From Caulobacter soli (lineage in GTDB: Bacteria > Pseudomonadota > Alphaproteobacteria > Caulobacterales > Caulobacteraceae), in NCBI RefSeq assembly GCF_011045195.1, contig NZ_CP049199.1:4199501-4263500 (forward strand): 64,000 nucleotides of DNA, given 5' to 3'. The position numbers and the translations under genes are program-made. The notes beneath the pieces are model-generated. The model was not told where the DNA came from. It worked only from the letters and a program-made list of their open reading frames with translations, and did not search any database. Shown piece by piece: positions 1-8,709 of this stretch (positions are counted from its first letter, which is position 1; every line of letters begins with the position of its first letter).

Positions 1-1057
1 CGACATGGCGGGTCGGCGGCGGGCCGGCCGGCACGCGCAGACTGACCGTGCGGTTGTTGACGCCCCAGGTCGGAGCGACGGGCGCGTAGCTGTTGGCCTT
101 GAAGCGGCGATAGGAATTGGCGTTGGGCGCCAGGATGGCCATGCAGTCGGCCATCAGCACCTTCATGCCGCCGATGGCGTGCTTGAGCAGCTCGGAGCCT
201 TCCGGGTCCTCGGCGGCGCAAAGGTTGTTCCCCGCCGCGTCGTTGAAGCTGACATGAACGTGGAAGCCGTTGCCGGCCTGGTCGGCCCAGGGCTTGGCCA
301 TGAAGGTGGCCTCGCAGCCGTGCTTCAGGGCCACGCCCTTGGCGGCGCGCTTGTAGCGCAGGGCGTCGTCGGCGGCTTCGAGCGCGTCGGGCTTGTGCTT
401 GAGGGTCAGCTCGACCTGGCCCGGGGCGAACTCCGAGATCGCGCCTTCCAGCGGCACGCCCAGGGTGTCGCACACGTCCCACAGCTCGCGCAGGAACGGG
501 GCCACCGCCTCCAGCTCGGGCAGGCCGTAGACCTGAATGCCGTGCGGCCGCTCGCCGGTCTGCAGCGACCTGGCCGGCAGCAGCTCACCCTTGGGGCCGC
601 GCTGCTGGTCGACCAGGTAATATTCCAGCTCGCAGGCGGCGACCGGCGTCAGGCCGTCGGCGGCGAAGCGGTCCAGCACGCGCTTGAGGACGTGGCGGGG
701 ATCGAGATCGTTGGCCGTCCCGTCCAGCTCATAGAGCGACAGCATGACCTGGGCCATGTCGTCGCCCAGCCACGGGGCCAGGGTCAGGGTTCCCGGCACG
801 GGCCGCGCGCGACGGTCGGCGTCGCCGTCCTCCCAGACCAGGCCGGTTTCCTCGCAGTCGGCCCCGTTGGTGTCGACCACCAGGATCGAGCCCGGCAGGA
901 ACCGGCCGTAGTCGTAGATCGCCTGCAGCTCATGGATCCGCAGGCGCTTGCCGCGCGGCACGCCGGTCATGCTGGTGAAGAACACGTCGACGTACTTCAC
1001 CTGCGGGTGGGCGGCGAGGAAGTCAGCGCACTCTTGCGGGTTGGCGACCATGCTCAT
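1..1057 (-). CDS. Glutamine synthetase family protein, probable gamma-glutamylputrescine synthetase (partial)
   Basis: ATP-dependent ligase of the glutamine synthetase fold, most likely joining glutamate to putrescine or another amine. The gene runs off the left edge; about 352 residues are visible and roughly 90-100 C-terminal residues are missing against the usual 440-450. Visible signatures are the metal-site stretch CELEYYL, EFAPGQVELT, GNGFHVHVSF and the ATP-site signature NANSYRRFKANSYAP. It is the third gene of a minus-strand run after an aldehyde dehydrogenase and a class III aminotransferase, the classic companions of PuuA-type enzymes. A 134-base gap holding a palindromic repeat separates it from the aminotransferase. 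PuuA function is inferred from context; another GS-like amine ligase is possible. ATG at 1057 opens MSMVANPQ; ATG at 1051 is an alternative. Confidence 0.85.
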   Translation of the reverse strand, partial: MSMVANPQECADFLAAHPQVKYVDVFFTSMTGVPRGKRLRIHELQAIYDYGRFLPGSILVVDTNGADCEETGLVWEDGDADRRARPVPGTLTLAPWLGDDMAQVMLSLYELDGTANDLDPRHVLKRVLDRFAADGLTPVAACELEYYLVDQQRGPKGELLPARSLQTGERPHGIQVYGLPELEAVAPFLRELWDVCDTLGVPLEGAISEFAPGQVELTLKHKPDALEAADDALRYKRAAKGVALKHGCEATFMAKPWADQAGNGFHVHVSFNDAAGNNLCAAEDPEGSELLKHAIGGMKVLMADCMAILAPNANSYRRFKANSYAPVAPTWGVNNRTVSLRVPAGPPPTRHV

Positions 1058-1066
1058 CTAAAAACC

Positions 1067-1174
1067 CCGCTCATCCCGGCGAATGCCGGGACCCAGATCA
1101 TAAGGCCGAGCGGCGCCCAGAAGACCTGAATGCTCAGGCTGTATCTGGGTCCCGGCATTCGCCGGGATGAGCGG
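1067..1174. repeat. Family A mirrored palindromic repeat, copy 1
   Basis: Two arms of 32 bases in inverted orientation (1067-1098 and 1143-1174) read CCGCTCATCCCGGCGAATGC onward, ending GGGACCCAGAT, and its complement. Each arm also contains its own small palindrome (CCCGGC..GCCGGG). The arms are perfect and enclose 44 unrelated bases. The same unit recurs at 4990-5116, 12200-12343 and, diverged, at 13442-13530. Confidence 0.9.
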
Positions 1175-1191
1175 ATCTAAAACCTGAAAAC

Positions 1192-2559
1192 TCATGCCGC
1201 TATCCCCTCAAGCGCCCCGGCGAACCCGTCGATGGCGGCGACCAGTCGGTCCACCGCCGCGTCCTCGGTCATCGGCGACACCAGCATCATGGTGTGGAAG
1301 GGCGCGATCAGCACCCCTCGGTTGATCAGCCACAGATGAAGCGCATGCAGCAGGTCCGGGTCCAGCGCCTCGCGCATGGCGGCGGCGTTTTTCGGTGGCG
1401 AGGGGGCGAAGACCAGCTCGACCCGGGCGCCCACATGCACCACCGACCAGGGCAGGCCGCGCACCGCGATCATGGCCCGCAGCCCCGTCATCAGGGTCTC
1501 GGCGCCGGCCAGCATCCGCGCATAGGCGGCGTCGGTCATCACCTCGCTCAGCATGGCCCGCATGGCGGCGACCGCCAGGGCGTTGCCCGACAGGGTGGTG
1601 CCGATCCCCGACTGGCCGGGCCCGACCCGGGCGGCGGCCCGGTCCATGCATTCCGACAGCTGCGCCGTCACGCCCCAGACCGCGGCCGGCACGCCGCCGG
1701 CGATGGCCTTGCCGATCACCAGCATGTCGGGCGCCAGGCCATGGGCGCGGGCGTAGCCGCCGGGGGCGGTCGAGATCGTGTGGGTCTCGTCGATGATCAG
1801 CAGCGTGCCGGCCTGGCGGGTCAGGTCGCGCATCACGTCCAGAAAGCCCGGCTGCGGCAGGATCATCCCGCAATTGGTCATGGCCGGCTCGGCCAGGACG
1901 GCGGCGACGTCGCCCGGCGCCAGGGCGGCGGCCAGGGCCTCGGGATCGTTGAACGGCACGACGCGGGTGGTGGCCGTCAGGTCGTGGACCTGGCCGATCA
2001 GGCCGGGCTTCATCACGGGCGCGCCGTCCTTCAGCACCACGAAGGCGTCCTCGACCATGCCGTGGTAGCAGCCGTCGAACACCAGCACGACGGGCCGCTC
2101 GGTGACCGCCCGCGCCCAGCGGATCGCGGCGCGATTGGCGTCGCTAGCCGTGGTCGCCATCTGCCACAGCGGCAGGCCGAAGCGCTCGGCCAGCAGCCGG
2201 CCGACGATCACCGCGCTGGCCGTGGGCAGCATGAAGCCGGTCCCACGCAGGGCCTGGTCGGCGATCGCCCGGGCCACCGCCTCCTGGCCGTGGCCGAACA
2301 TGGCCGGCGTGTCGGCCAGGCAGAAGTCGTCGTACAGCTTGCCGTCGATGTCGGTGATCTGGGCGCCCACGCCCTGGGCCGCGAAGATCGGGCACGGACT
2401 GGCCCAGTCGGTCATCCAGTGCATCGGCGCCCCGCCCCGCCAGACGTCGGCCGACTGCCGCGACATGGCGCACGAGCGCGGATGCTCGGCGACGAACCGC
2501 CGGGCCTCGTCCTGGATCAGGTCGGACAGCGTCGGGGCGTTGGCGGGTTTGGGGGTCAC
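1192..2559 (-). CDS. Aspartate aminotransferase family (class III) PLP-dependent aminotransferase
   Basis: 455-residue class III (ornithine/glutamate-1-semialdehyde-like) aminotransferase acting in the cytoplasm. The PLP-site Asp lies in LLIIDETHT and the Schiff-base Lys in MLVIGKAIAGGVPAAVWG. The expected order of small and large domains is kept at full length. Start is GTG at 2559 with AGGTGA just upstream. The stop of the aldehyde dehydrogenase is only four bases before this start, so the two are co-transcribed and probably translationally coupled. In this setting it probably transaminates a polyamine-derived amine or omega-amino acid, but the substrate cannot be read from the sequence. 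Expression should follow the palindrome at 4067-4084 in front of the operon. Confidence 0.88.
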   Translation of the reverse strand: MTPKPANAPTLSDLIQDEARRFVAEHPRSCAMSRQSADVWRGGAPMHWMTDWASPCPIFAAQGVGAQITDIDGKLYDDFCLADTPAMFGHGQEAVARAIADQALRGTGFMLPTASAVIVGRLLAERFGLPLWQMATTASDANRAAIRWARAVTERPVVLVFDGCYHGMVEDAFVVLKDGAPVMKPGLIGQVHDLTATTRVVPFNDPEALAAALAPGDVAAVLAEPAMTNCGMILPQPGFLDVMRDLTRQAGTLLIIDETHTISTAPGGYARAHGLAPDMLVIGKAIAGGVPAAVWGVTAQLSECMDRAAARVGPGQSGIGTTLSGNALAVAAMRAMLSEVMTDAAYARMLAGAETLMTGLRAMIAVRGLPWSVVHVGARVELVFAPSPPKNAAAMREALDPDLLHALHLWLINRGVLIAPFHTMMLVSPMTEDAAVDRLVAAIDGFAGALEGIAA

Positions 2560-2563
2560 CGCA

Positions 2564-4051
2564 TCACCTGATCGTCACCGACACCGACTTCAGGTCGGCG
2601 TATTTGTGCAGGGCGTGCAGGCTGCGGTCGCGGCCGAAGCCCGACTGCTTGAAGCCGCCGAACGGCATGGTGATGTCGCAGGCGTCCCAGCCGTTGATCC
2701 ATACCAGGCCGGCCTTCAGCTGGCGGGCCGAGGTCAGGGCGCGGTTGATGTCGTTGGTCCACAGGCCGGCGGCCAGGCCGTAGACGGTGTCGTTGGCCAA
2801 GGCGATCGCTTCGTCCTGGGTCTTGAAGGTCTGCACGCCCAGCACCGGGCCGAACACCTCTTCGCGGGCCAGGGTGTGGTCGGGGGCCAGGCCGTCGAAG
2901 ATGGTGGGCTCGACATAGAAACCGCCCGTCTCGGTCCGTACCCGCGACCCGCCCAGCAGGCGGCGCGCGCCCTGGCTGTCGGCGGTGGCGATGTAGTCGA
3001 GCGCGGTGTTCATCTGCCGCTCGCTGACCATGGCCCCGAAGTTGGTCGCCGGGTCCAGCGGATCGCCCGGGACCATGGTCCTGGCGACGGCGATCACCTT
3101 CTCGACGAAGGCGTCCTTGAGGCTGTCCTGCACCAGCAGGCGCGAGGCGGCCGTGCAGACCTCGCCCTGGTTATAGAACACGCCCCAGGCGGCGGCTTCG
3201 GCGGCGGCGTCCAGGTGCTGGCAGTCGGCGAAGACGATCTGGGGCGACTTGCCGCCCAGCTCCAGCGACACGCGCTTGAGGTTGCTGCGCGCCGAATATT
3301 CCATCAGCCGCCGGCCGACCGGACCCGAGCCCGTGAAGGCGATCATGTCGACGTCCATCGACAGGGCCAGGGCCTCGCCCGCCACGCCGCCCAGGCCGGG
3401 AACCACGTTCAGGACACCCGGCGGGAGCCCGGCCTCAAGGGCCAGCTTGCCCAGCTTCAGGGCGGTCAGCGGCGACTGTTCGGCGGGCTTGAGGACCACC
3501 GAATTGCCCATGGCCAGGGCCGGGGCGACCTTCCACATCGCCATGTGCAGCGGGAAGTTCCACGGCACGATCGCGCCGATCACGCCCAGCGGTTCGTGGG
3601 CGGCCCAGCTCAGCCGATCGATCGGCGAAGCCCCGACCTCGCCATAGATCTTATCCAGCGCCTCGGCGTACCAGCGGGTAGTGCCGATCGCCAGGGGCAC
3701 GTCGACGGCCCGGGCGTCGCGGATCGGCTTGCCGGTGTCGAGGGACTCCAGCAGGGCCAGTTCCTCGGCGTCGCGGGCCATCAGCTCGGCCAGCTTGAAC
3801 AGCACCGCCTTCTTGGCGCGCGGGCCCTGGTCGCGCCAGCGGCCGTCCTCGAAGGCGGCGCGGGCCGAGGCCACGGCGCGGTCGACGTCGACCGCCTGGC
3901 AGGCGGCGACCTGGTTGATCACCGTGCCGTCGCGCGGCGAAACATTGTGGAACGTCTGGCCCGAAGCGGCCTCGACCAGCGCGCCGTCGATCACCGCCCG
4001 TCCCGGCAAGGACAGGGTCTTGATCGCGTCGATGGGGCTGAGGGCGGTCAC
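2564..4051 (-). CDS. NAD(P)-dependent aldehyde dehydrogenase, PuuC-like
   Basis: 495-residue aldehyde dehydrogenase, full length for the family. It has the cofactor segment IVPWNFPL (about 161-168), the catalytic base E264 in VSLELGGKSPQ and the nucleophile C299 in NQGEVCTAAS. It would oxidise an aminoaldehyde (for example gamma-glutamyl-gamma-aminobutyraldehyde or 4-aminobutanal) to the acid, after the ligase or transaminase steps encoded downstream. It is the first gene of the minus-strand operon, directly behind a perfect 18-base palindrome. Start is GTG at 4051, preceded by GAGAG at suitable spacing. The family is certain; the exact substrate is inferred from neighbours. Confidence 0.92.
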   Translation of the reverse strand: MTALSPIDAIKTLSLPGRAVIDGALVEAASGQTFHNVSPRDGTVINQVAACQAVDVDRAVASARAAFEDGRWRDQGPRAKKAVLFKLAELMARDAEELALLESLDTGKPIRDARAVDVPLAIGTTRWYAEALDKIYGEVGASPIDRLSWAAHEPLGVIGAIVPWNFPLHMAMWKVAPALAMGNSVVLKPAEQSPLTALKLGKLALEAGLPPGVLNVVPGLGGVAGEALALSMDVDMIAFTGSGPVGRRLMEYSARSNLKRVSLELGGKSPQIVFADCQHLDAAAEAAAWGVFYNQGEVCTAASRLLVQDSLKDAFVEKVIAVARTMVPGDPLDPATNFGAMVSERQMNTALDYIATADSQGARRLLGGSRVRTETGGFYVEPTIFDGLAPDHTLAREEVFGPVLGVQTFKTQDEAIALANDTVYGLAAGLWTNDINRALTSARQLKAGLVWINGWDACDITMPFGGFKQSGFGRDRSLHALHKYADLKSVSVTIR

Positions 4052-4066
4052 GGGAAAGCTCTCTGT

Positions 4067-4084
4067 AAACTGTGATCACAGTTT
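4067..4084. promoter_or_regulatory. Perfect 18-bp palindrome, candidate GntR operator
   Basis: AAACTGTGATCACAGTTT is a perfect palindrome 16 bases upstream of the aldehyde dehydrogenase start. A near copy lies at 5142-5159 in front of the divergent aminotransferase. The GntR/FCD regulator gene lies between the two sites. This resembles FCD-type operators and is probably autocontrol of the catabolic genes by that regulator. Confidence 0.65.
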
Positions 4085-4155
4085 GCGTCGGATAGACGAC
4101 TGTCAAGGTGGGGCGGCGAACTGGCGAGACGGCGCCTGACAGTTGGGCGCCCTTT

Positions 4156-4292
4156 CTCCTCACCCATGAAACGGGGGAGGTGGCGCGGCGCGCAGCGGCG
4201 CGACGCAGGGGGCGTCCAGCGGTGGCCGACGCCCCCTGCGTCACGATGCGTATTCGCATCGCGCCACCTCCCCCGCTTTGCGGGTGAGGAGG
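4156..4292. repeat. Family B mirrored repeat, copy 1 (CTCCTCACCC.../...GGGTGAGGAG)
   Basis: Long imperfect inverted repeat between the catabolic operon and the GntR gene. The outer arm carries CTCACCC...GGGGGAGGTGGCG and an inner arm GCAGGGGGCGTC / GACGCCCCCTGC. Related copies lie at 6530-6590 (half), 7419-7588 and, in variant form, 11594-11729. It could fold as a large stem-loop in RNA from either strand. Confidence 0.85.
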
Positions 4293-4298
4293 AACGGG

Positions 4299-4970
4299 TC
4301 ACCGCCCCGCCTCCACGGCCGCGCGCATCTTGTCCATGCCCTCCGACAGGTCCGCCGCGATCGCCCGGCGGGCGGCGTCGGCGTCGCGGGCCTTGAGCGC
4401 CTCCATGGCCTCGGCGTGGCGGTCGGCGACCAGGCCGTCGGCGCCGACCCGGCCGAACACCACGCGCATGAATGGCCCCACCTGCAGCCACAGCCCGCCG
4501 GCCATGGCCAGCAGCACCTCGGCCTCGGCGCGCTCGTAGAGGGCGAAGTGGAAGTCGTGGTTGGCGGTCATGTAGGCGTCGACATCGCCCAGCTTCAGGG
4601 CGTCATCGACGGCGGCGTCCAGCTCGCGCAGGCGTTTCAGCAGGGCGGCGTCGGCGTGGGGCGCGGCGCGGGCGGCCAGCTCGGGCTCGACCCACAGGCG
4701 GGCCAGGGACAGCTGATCCAGGCGGTCGGCGGTCAGGGACGGCACCGACAGGCGCTTGTTGGCCGGATTGATCGCCAGGGCCCGCTCGGCCACCAGCCGC
4801 CGGACGGCGTCGCGCACCGGCATCGGCGACACGCCCAGCTCGCCCGCCAGGCTGCGCAAGCTGACCCCGACGCCGGGGGCGATGCGGCCGGTGATCAGCG
4901 CCTGGCGGATGGCCTCGTAGACCTGGTCGTGGATGGCCTGGCTGTCGGCGAGGGGTTTGCGCTCAACCAT
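4299..4970 (-). CDS. GntR family transcriptional regulator, FCD subfamily
   Basis: 223-residue DNA-binding repressor. The N-terminal winged helix (about residues 10-75) carries QVYEAIRQALITGRIAPG and LAGELGVSPMPVRDAVRRL. The C-terminal all-helical FCD ligand domain has the metal-site pattern NHDFHFALY and a later DRHAEAMEALKARD. It sits between the aldehyde dehydrogenase operon and the divergent aminotransferase, both of which have the same palindrome upstream, so it is the obvious candidate regulator of both. I use the ATG at 4970 (MVERKPLADSQ); an in-frame start at 4997 would place the first codons in a dispersed repeat. The effector is unknown; a polyamine or omega-amino acid is likely. 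Confidence 0.9.
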   Translation of the reverse strand: MVERKPLADSQAIHDQVYEAIRQALITGRIAPGVGVSLRSLAGELGVSPMPVRDAVRRLVAERALAINPANKRLSVPSLTADRLDQLSLARLWVEPELAARAAPHADAALLKRLRELDAAVDDALKLGDVDAYMTANHDFHFALYERAEAEVLLAMAGGLWLQVGPFMRVVFGRVGADGLVADRHAEAMEALKARDADAARRAIAADLSEGMDKMRAAVEAGR

Positions 4971-4989
4971 CGCCCCCTCCACCCAAAAT

Positions 4990-5116
4990 CCGCTCATCCC
5001 GGCGAATGCCGGGACCCAGATGGAATGGCTCAGAAGCGGTTTCCTTGAGCTCGGCGTTCATCCGATCAGATTCCACGCTTTGGGATCTGGGTCCCGGCAT
5101 TCGCCGGGATGAGCGG
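4990..5116. repeat. Family A mirrored palindromic repeat, copy 2
   Basis: Arms 4990-5021 and 5085-5116 are the same 32-base unit as copy 1, in inverted orientation, enclosing 63 bases. It lies between the divergently transcribed GntR and aminotransferase genes, upstream of the second operator. Confidence 0.9.
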
Positions 5117-5141
5117 CCGTAAGGGCTTGCCAGATCGCATT

Positions 5142-5159
5142 GAACTGCGATCACAATGC
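5142..5159. promoter_or_regulatory. Second candidate GntR operator
   Basis: GAACTGCGATCACAATGC keeps the AACTG.GATCACA core of the perfect palindrome at 4067-4084. It ends 38 bases before the preferred start of the omega-aminotransferase (5198). The match supports shared regulation of both transcription units. Confidence 0.55.
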
Positions 5160-5197
5160 ACGCACCCATCCAGAACGCCAGAGCCCGAGACTTCCCC

Positions 5198-6529
5198 ATG
5201 ACCAATTTCGGCTCTCAGCCCGCGACGAACGACCTCGACGCCTTCTGGATGCCGTTCACGCCCAACCGGCGGTTCAAGGCCAATCCGCGCATGCTCAGCC
5301 ATGCGCAGGACATGCACTACACCACGCCCGACGGCCGCCAGATCCTGGACGCCACCTCGGGCCTGTGGTGCGTCAACGCCGGGCACAACCGGCCCAGGAT
5401 CGTCGAGGCGATCCGCAGGCAGGCCGGCGAGATGGACTACGCCCCCAGCTTCAACATGGGCCACCCGGCGGCCTTCGCCTTCGCCAGCCGCATCGCTCAG
5501 ATCACCCCGCCGGGCCTGGACCGCATCTTCTTCACCGGCTCGGGCTCGGAGTCGGTCGACACCGCCCTCAAGATCGCCCTGGCCTATCACCGGGCGCGCG
5601 GCAAGGGGACCAAGACCCGGCTGATCGGCCGCGAGCGCGGCTATCACGGCGTCGGCTTCGGCGGCATCTCGGTGGGCGGCATCCCCAAGAACCGGATGTA
5701 TTTCGGGTCCTTGCTGACCGGCGTCGACCACCTGCCCCACACCCACGGCGCGGCCGGCAACCTGTTCAGCCAGGGCCAGCCGAAGAACGGCGCCGAGCTG
5801 GCCGACGCCCTGGAGGCCATCGTCGCCCTGCACGACGCGTCCAACATCGCCGCCGTCATCGTCGAGCCGGTGGCGGGCTCGACCGGCGTGCTGGTGCCGC
5901 CCGAGGGCTATCTGCAACGCCTGCGGGCGATCTGCGACAAGCACGATATTCTCCTCATCTTCGACGAGGTGATCACCGGCTTCGGCCGCGTCGGCGCGCC
6001 GTTCGCGGCCGAGCGGTTCGGGGTGACGCCCGACATGATCTGCATGGCCAAGGGCCTGACCAACGCCGCCGTCCCGGCCGGCGCGGTGGCGGCCTCCGAA
6101 GGCATCTACCAGGCGATGATGGACGGCGCCGACGCCCCCATCGAGCTCTTCCACGGCTACACCTACGGCGCCCATCCCCTGGCCTGCGCGGCGGGCCTGG
6201 CGACCCTGGAGGTCTATCAGGAGGAGGGCCTGTTTCAGCGGGCGCTGGAGCTGGAGCCCTACTGGCGCGCGGCCGTGCATTCCCTGAAGGACGCCCGCCA
6301 CGTGATCGACATCCGCGACTTCGGCCTGATCGCCGGCATCGAGCTGGAGCCGCGCCCGGGCGCTCCGACGGCCCGGGCGATGGCCGCGTTCGAAACGGCC
6401 TTCGACCAGGGCCTGCTGATCCGCGTGACCGGCGACATCATCGCCCTGTCGCCGCCGCTGATCATCGAGAAGGCGCAGGTGGATCAGGTGGTGGAGGTGA
6501 TCCGAGGGGTGTTGGCTGGGGTGGACTGA
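5198..6529 (+). CDS. Omega-amino acid (beta-alanine):pyruvate aminotransferase, class III
   Basis: 443-residue PLP enzyme moving the terminal amino group of beta-alanine, GABA or a diamine to pyruvate, forming a semialdehyde and alanine. Family marks are LDAFWMPFTPNRRF near the N terminus, FFTGSGSESVDTALK (phosphate site), IFDEVITGFGR (PLP Asp) and the Lys in MAKGLTNAAVPAG. ATG 5198 is preferred: family members begin only about ten residues before LDAFWMP, and the upstream ATG at 5156 lies inside the candidate operator. The aldehyde product could be a substrate of the dehydrogenase encoded across the divergent region. A polyamine:pyruvate transaminase role is an alternative. Confidence 0.88.
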   Translation: MTNFGSQPATNDLDAFWMPFTPNRRFKANPRMLSHAQDMHYTTPDGRQILDATSGLWCVNAGHNRPRIVEAIRRQAGEMDYAPSFNMGHPAAFAFASRIAQITPPGLDRIFFTGSGSESVDTALKIALAYHRARGKGTKTRLIGRERGYHGVGFGGISVGGIPKNRMYFGSLLTGVDHLPHTHGAAGNLFSQGQPKNGAELADALEAIVALHDASNIAAVIVEPVAGSTGVLVPPEGYLQRLRAICDKHDILLIFDEVITGFGRVGAPFAAERFGVTPDMICMAKGLTNAAVPAGAVAASEGIYQAMMDGADAPIELFHGYTYGAHPLACAAGLATLEVYQEEGLFQRALELEPYWRAAVHSLKDARHVIDIRDFGLIAGIELEPRPGAPTARAMAAFETAFDQGLLIRVTGDIIALSPPLIIEKAQVDQVVEVIRGVLAGVD

Positions 6530-6590
6530 CGCAGGGGCGCCCCCTCCGTCGGCTTCGCCGCCACCTCCCCCGCTGCGCGGGTGAGGAGAG
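6530..6590. repeat. Family B repeat, shortened copy 2
   Basis: The right half of the family B unit, GCCACCTCCCCCGCTGCGCG followed by GGTGAGGAG, with a short GGGGCGCCCC turn, starts immediately after the aminotransferase stop. It may shape the 3' end of that transcript. Confidence 0.75.
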
Positions 6591-6630
6591 GAGGCTTGGC
6601 CCCTCCTCTCCCCTGTGCGTACAAGCCCAT

Positions 6631-7410
6631 ATGACCCTCGCCGAAGCCCGCCCCGTCAAGCCCGCGCCGATCAGCGCCAACGCCCTGATCCTGGCGGCGA
6701 TCTTCGCCGCCCTGGCCTTCGCCCTGGCCCGCCTGGACGAGCCGCCGGGCGTGCTGACCTTCGCCTTCGTGATCGTCGGGTGGATCCTCAGCGTGGCGAT
6801 CCACGAGTTCTGCCACGCCTTCGTGGCCTACAAGGCCGGCGACCACACGATCGTCGAGAAGGGCTATCTGTCGCTCGATCCGCTGAAATACACCGACCTG
6901 TCGACCAGCCTGGTGCTGCCGCTGGTCGTCCTGGCCATGGGCGGGATCGGCTTTCCGGGCGGGGCGGTCTATCTGCGCGACGACCTGATGCGCAGCCGGC
7001 GCGGCCGGGCCCTGGCCTCGCTGGCCGGACCGCTGGGGACGCTGGCGGTGCTGATCGGCCTGGCCGTGTGCCTGGGCGCGGACCGGGCGGTCGGCGTCGA
7101 GACCAGCCCGCTGTCGCGCGCCGCCGCTTTCCTGGCCTTCCTGCAGGCCTGGGCCCTGGTGCTGAACCTGCTGCCCCTGCCCGGCCTGGACGGCTTCGGC
7201 GTGATCCGTCCCTACCTGCCGCCGGCCCTGCAGCAACAGGCGCTGAAGTTCGGCGGCCTGGTGTTCATCGGCCTGTTCCTGGCGATCTTCTTCATCCCGG
7301 CCGTCAACGACGCCCTGTTCCGCGTGGTGCTGTCGATCACCGACCTGTTCGGCGTCTCGCGCCCGGACATCGGCGCGGGCTATCGGGCGTTCCGGTTCTG
7401 GGAGGGGTGA
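6631..7410 (+). CDS. Site-2 protease family (M50) membrane metalloprotease
   Basis: 259-residue polytopic membrane protein. The first membrane helices carry the zinc motif HEFCH (H58, E59, H62). A later helix contains NLLPLPGLDGFGV, the NxxPxxxLDG-type third-ligand motif. Hydrophobic segments lie at about 15-35, 42-65, 95-115, 130-150, 165-190 and 205-230. It would cleave transmembrane substrates within the bilayer, but lacks the PDZ domain of RseP-type proteases, which fits the small soluble-domain-free S2P group. Flanked by family B repeats on both sides, it appears to be a single-gene unit. Substrate unknown. Confidence 0.88.
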   Translation: MTLAEARPVKPAPISANALILAAIFAALAFALARLDEPPGVLTFAFVIVGWILSVAIHEFCHAFVAYKAGDHTIVEKGYLSLDPLKYTDLSTSLVLPLVVLAMGGIGFPGGAVYLRDDLMRSRRGRALASLAGPLGTLAVLIGLAVCLGADRAVGVETSPLSRAAAFLAFLQAWALVLNLLPLPGLDGFGVIRPYLPPALQQQALKFGGLVFIGLFLAIFFIPAVNDALFRVVLSITDLFGVSRPDIGAGYRAFRFWEG

Positions 7411-7418
7411 TCGCCCTT

Positions 7419-7588
7419 CCTCCTCACCCGTGAAACGGGGGAGGTGGCGCGCTGCGAATACGCAGCGTGACGGAGGGGGCGTCGCGCGGCGCCTGGAAGT
7501 CCTGAAAACAAACGGAACGGCCTGGACGCCCCCTCCGTCACGCCGCCTATCGGCGCCGCGCCACCTCCCCCGCTGCGCGGGTGAGGAG
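7419..7588. repeat. Family B mirrored repeat, copy 3
   Basis: Arms at 7419-7482 and 7525-7588 mirror each other imperfectly: CCTCACCCG..GGGGGAGGTGGCG, then GACGGAGGGGGCGTC, against its complement. The repeat sits between convergent genes and could act as a bidirectional transcript end, although no T-run follows. Confidence 0.85.
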
Positions 7589-7596
7589 AAGAGGTC

Positions 7597-8709
7597 CTAG
7601 GCCGCGCTCAGCTTGGCCACCGGGGCCTGGGTCACGGCCGGGCGAAAGGTCGAGGCCGATTTCTCGACCTCCGCCGTCTGGACCAGGCAGCCGTACCAGC
7701 CCATGCCTTCATAGGTCTCGTAGCCCGGCGTCAGGGCGTAGCCGATGGTCTTGGCGCCGTCGGCGTAGCTGCCCATCACGCCGCCCTTGGTGTCGAGCTT
7801 GAAGGTCTCCTCCAGCACGCCCTGGCCGTCGGAGCTGGCCAGCACCCGGTGGTTCTGGTCCAGCAGCAGCACGCGCGAGCGGGCGCGCTCTTCCTCGGTC
7901 AGCCGCACGCCGTCGACCACCGCCTGGGCCTGGGGCTTCCAGTCGAAGTGGACGCCCAGCACGCCCAGCACCTTGCCGTTGGCCTGGCCGCCCTCGCGGA
8001 TGGCCGTGGCGTAGGTGGCGACCGGGGCGTCGTTCAGGGCCTTGACCCGCTCGATGTCGGCCACGGCGAAGTCGTCGCCCGACCGGGTGCGCATGGCGCT
8101 CTTGAACCACTCGGTCTCGGCCACCGAGGCGGTCTTGGCGGCCGGATACTTGTCGGGGCGGCCCGTGGCGATCACCCGGCCCTGCGGGTCGGCGATCCAT
8201 AGGTCGAGATAGACGGTGTAGGCGTCCAGGATCACCCTCAGCCGCTGGCTGGCATAGGCGCAGGCCTCGCGGGTGGGCGCGGCGACGCAGTCGACCACGG
8301 CGCTGTCGGTGGCCCACCAGCGCACGTCGCAGGTGCGCTCATAGAGGTTGCGGTCGATAATCTCGATGGCGTTCAGGGCCAGGTCGACCAGGCGCTGGCC
8401 GCGCAGGTGGCCCAGGATCGCCCCGCCGATCTTGGTCAGCTCGTTGAGGTCGGCGCGCACCTGGCTCTCCAGGGCGGCGGCCACCACGTCGATCTGGGTG
8501 GAGATGGTCTTGAACTCTTCGGCCACGATCGCGAAGCCGCGTCCCGCCTCGCCCGCGCGGGCGGCGACGATCAGGGCGTTGATGGCCAGCATCTTGGCCG
8601 AGCGGTTGACGTAGGCGATCTCGCCGATCTTCTCGCCAGCGACGTGGCTCAGGCGCTCGCTGAGCTCCAGGATGCGCTCTGGGCGGAGGCTGGCGTCTTC
8701 ATCGGACAT
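7597..8709 (-). CDS. Soluble chemoreceptor-like protein: short MCP signalling tip followed by C-terminal Cache-like domain
   Basis: 370 residues with no signal peptide or membrane helix. Residues about 28-75 match the highly conserved tip of methyl-accepting chemotaxis proteins ([20 protein letters not shown] then VAEEF). Only this short part of the normally much longer signalling hairpin is present. After a helical linker (about 80-120), residues about 120-345 resemble a Cache-type sensor ([49 protein letters not shown]). The sensor is thus C-terminal and cytoplasmic, the reverse of classical receptors. ATG 8709 (MSDEDASL) follows a GGGGGAAA ribosome site. It could couple to CheW/CheA or act as a diffusible modulator; the ligand is unknown. 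Confidence 0.75.
   Translation of the reverse strand: MSDEDASLRPERILELSERLSHVAGEKIGEIAYVNRSAKMLAINALIVAARAGEAGRGFAIVAEEFKTISTQIDVVAAALESQVRADLNELTKIGGAILGHLRGQRLVDLALNAIEIIDRNLYERTCDVRWWATDSAVVDCVAAPTREACAYASQRLRVILDAYTVYLDLWIADPQGRVIATGRPDKYPAAKTASVAETEWFKSAMRTRSGDDFAVADIERVKALNDAPVATYATAIREGGQANGKVLGVLGVHFDWKPQAQAVVDGVRLTEEERARSRVLLLDQNHRVLASSDGQGVLEETFKLDTKGGVMGSYADGAKTIGYALTPGYETYEGMGWYGCLVQTAEVEKSASTFRPAVTQAPVAKLSAA

Noticed and set aside
4067..4084. TGTGATCACA looks like a CRP half-site pair
   Set aside because: A CRP site needs TGTGA and TCACA separated by six bases; here they are adjacent, and the copy at 5142 fits a GntR operator.
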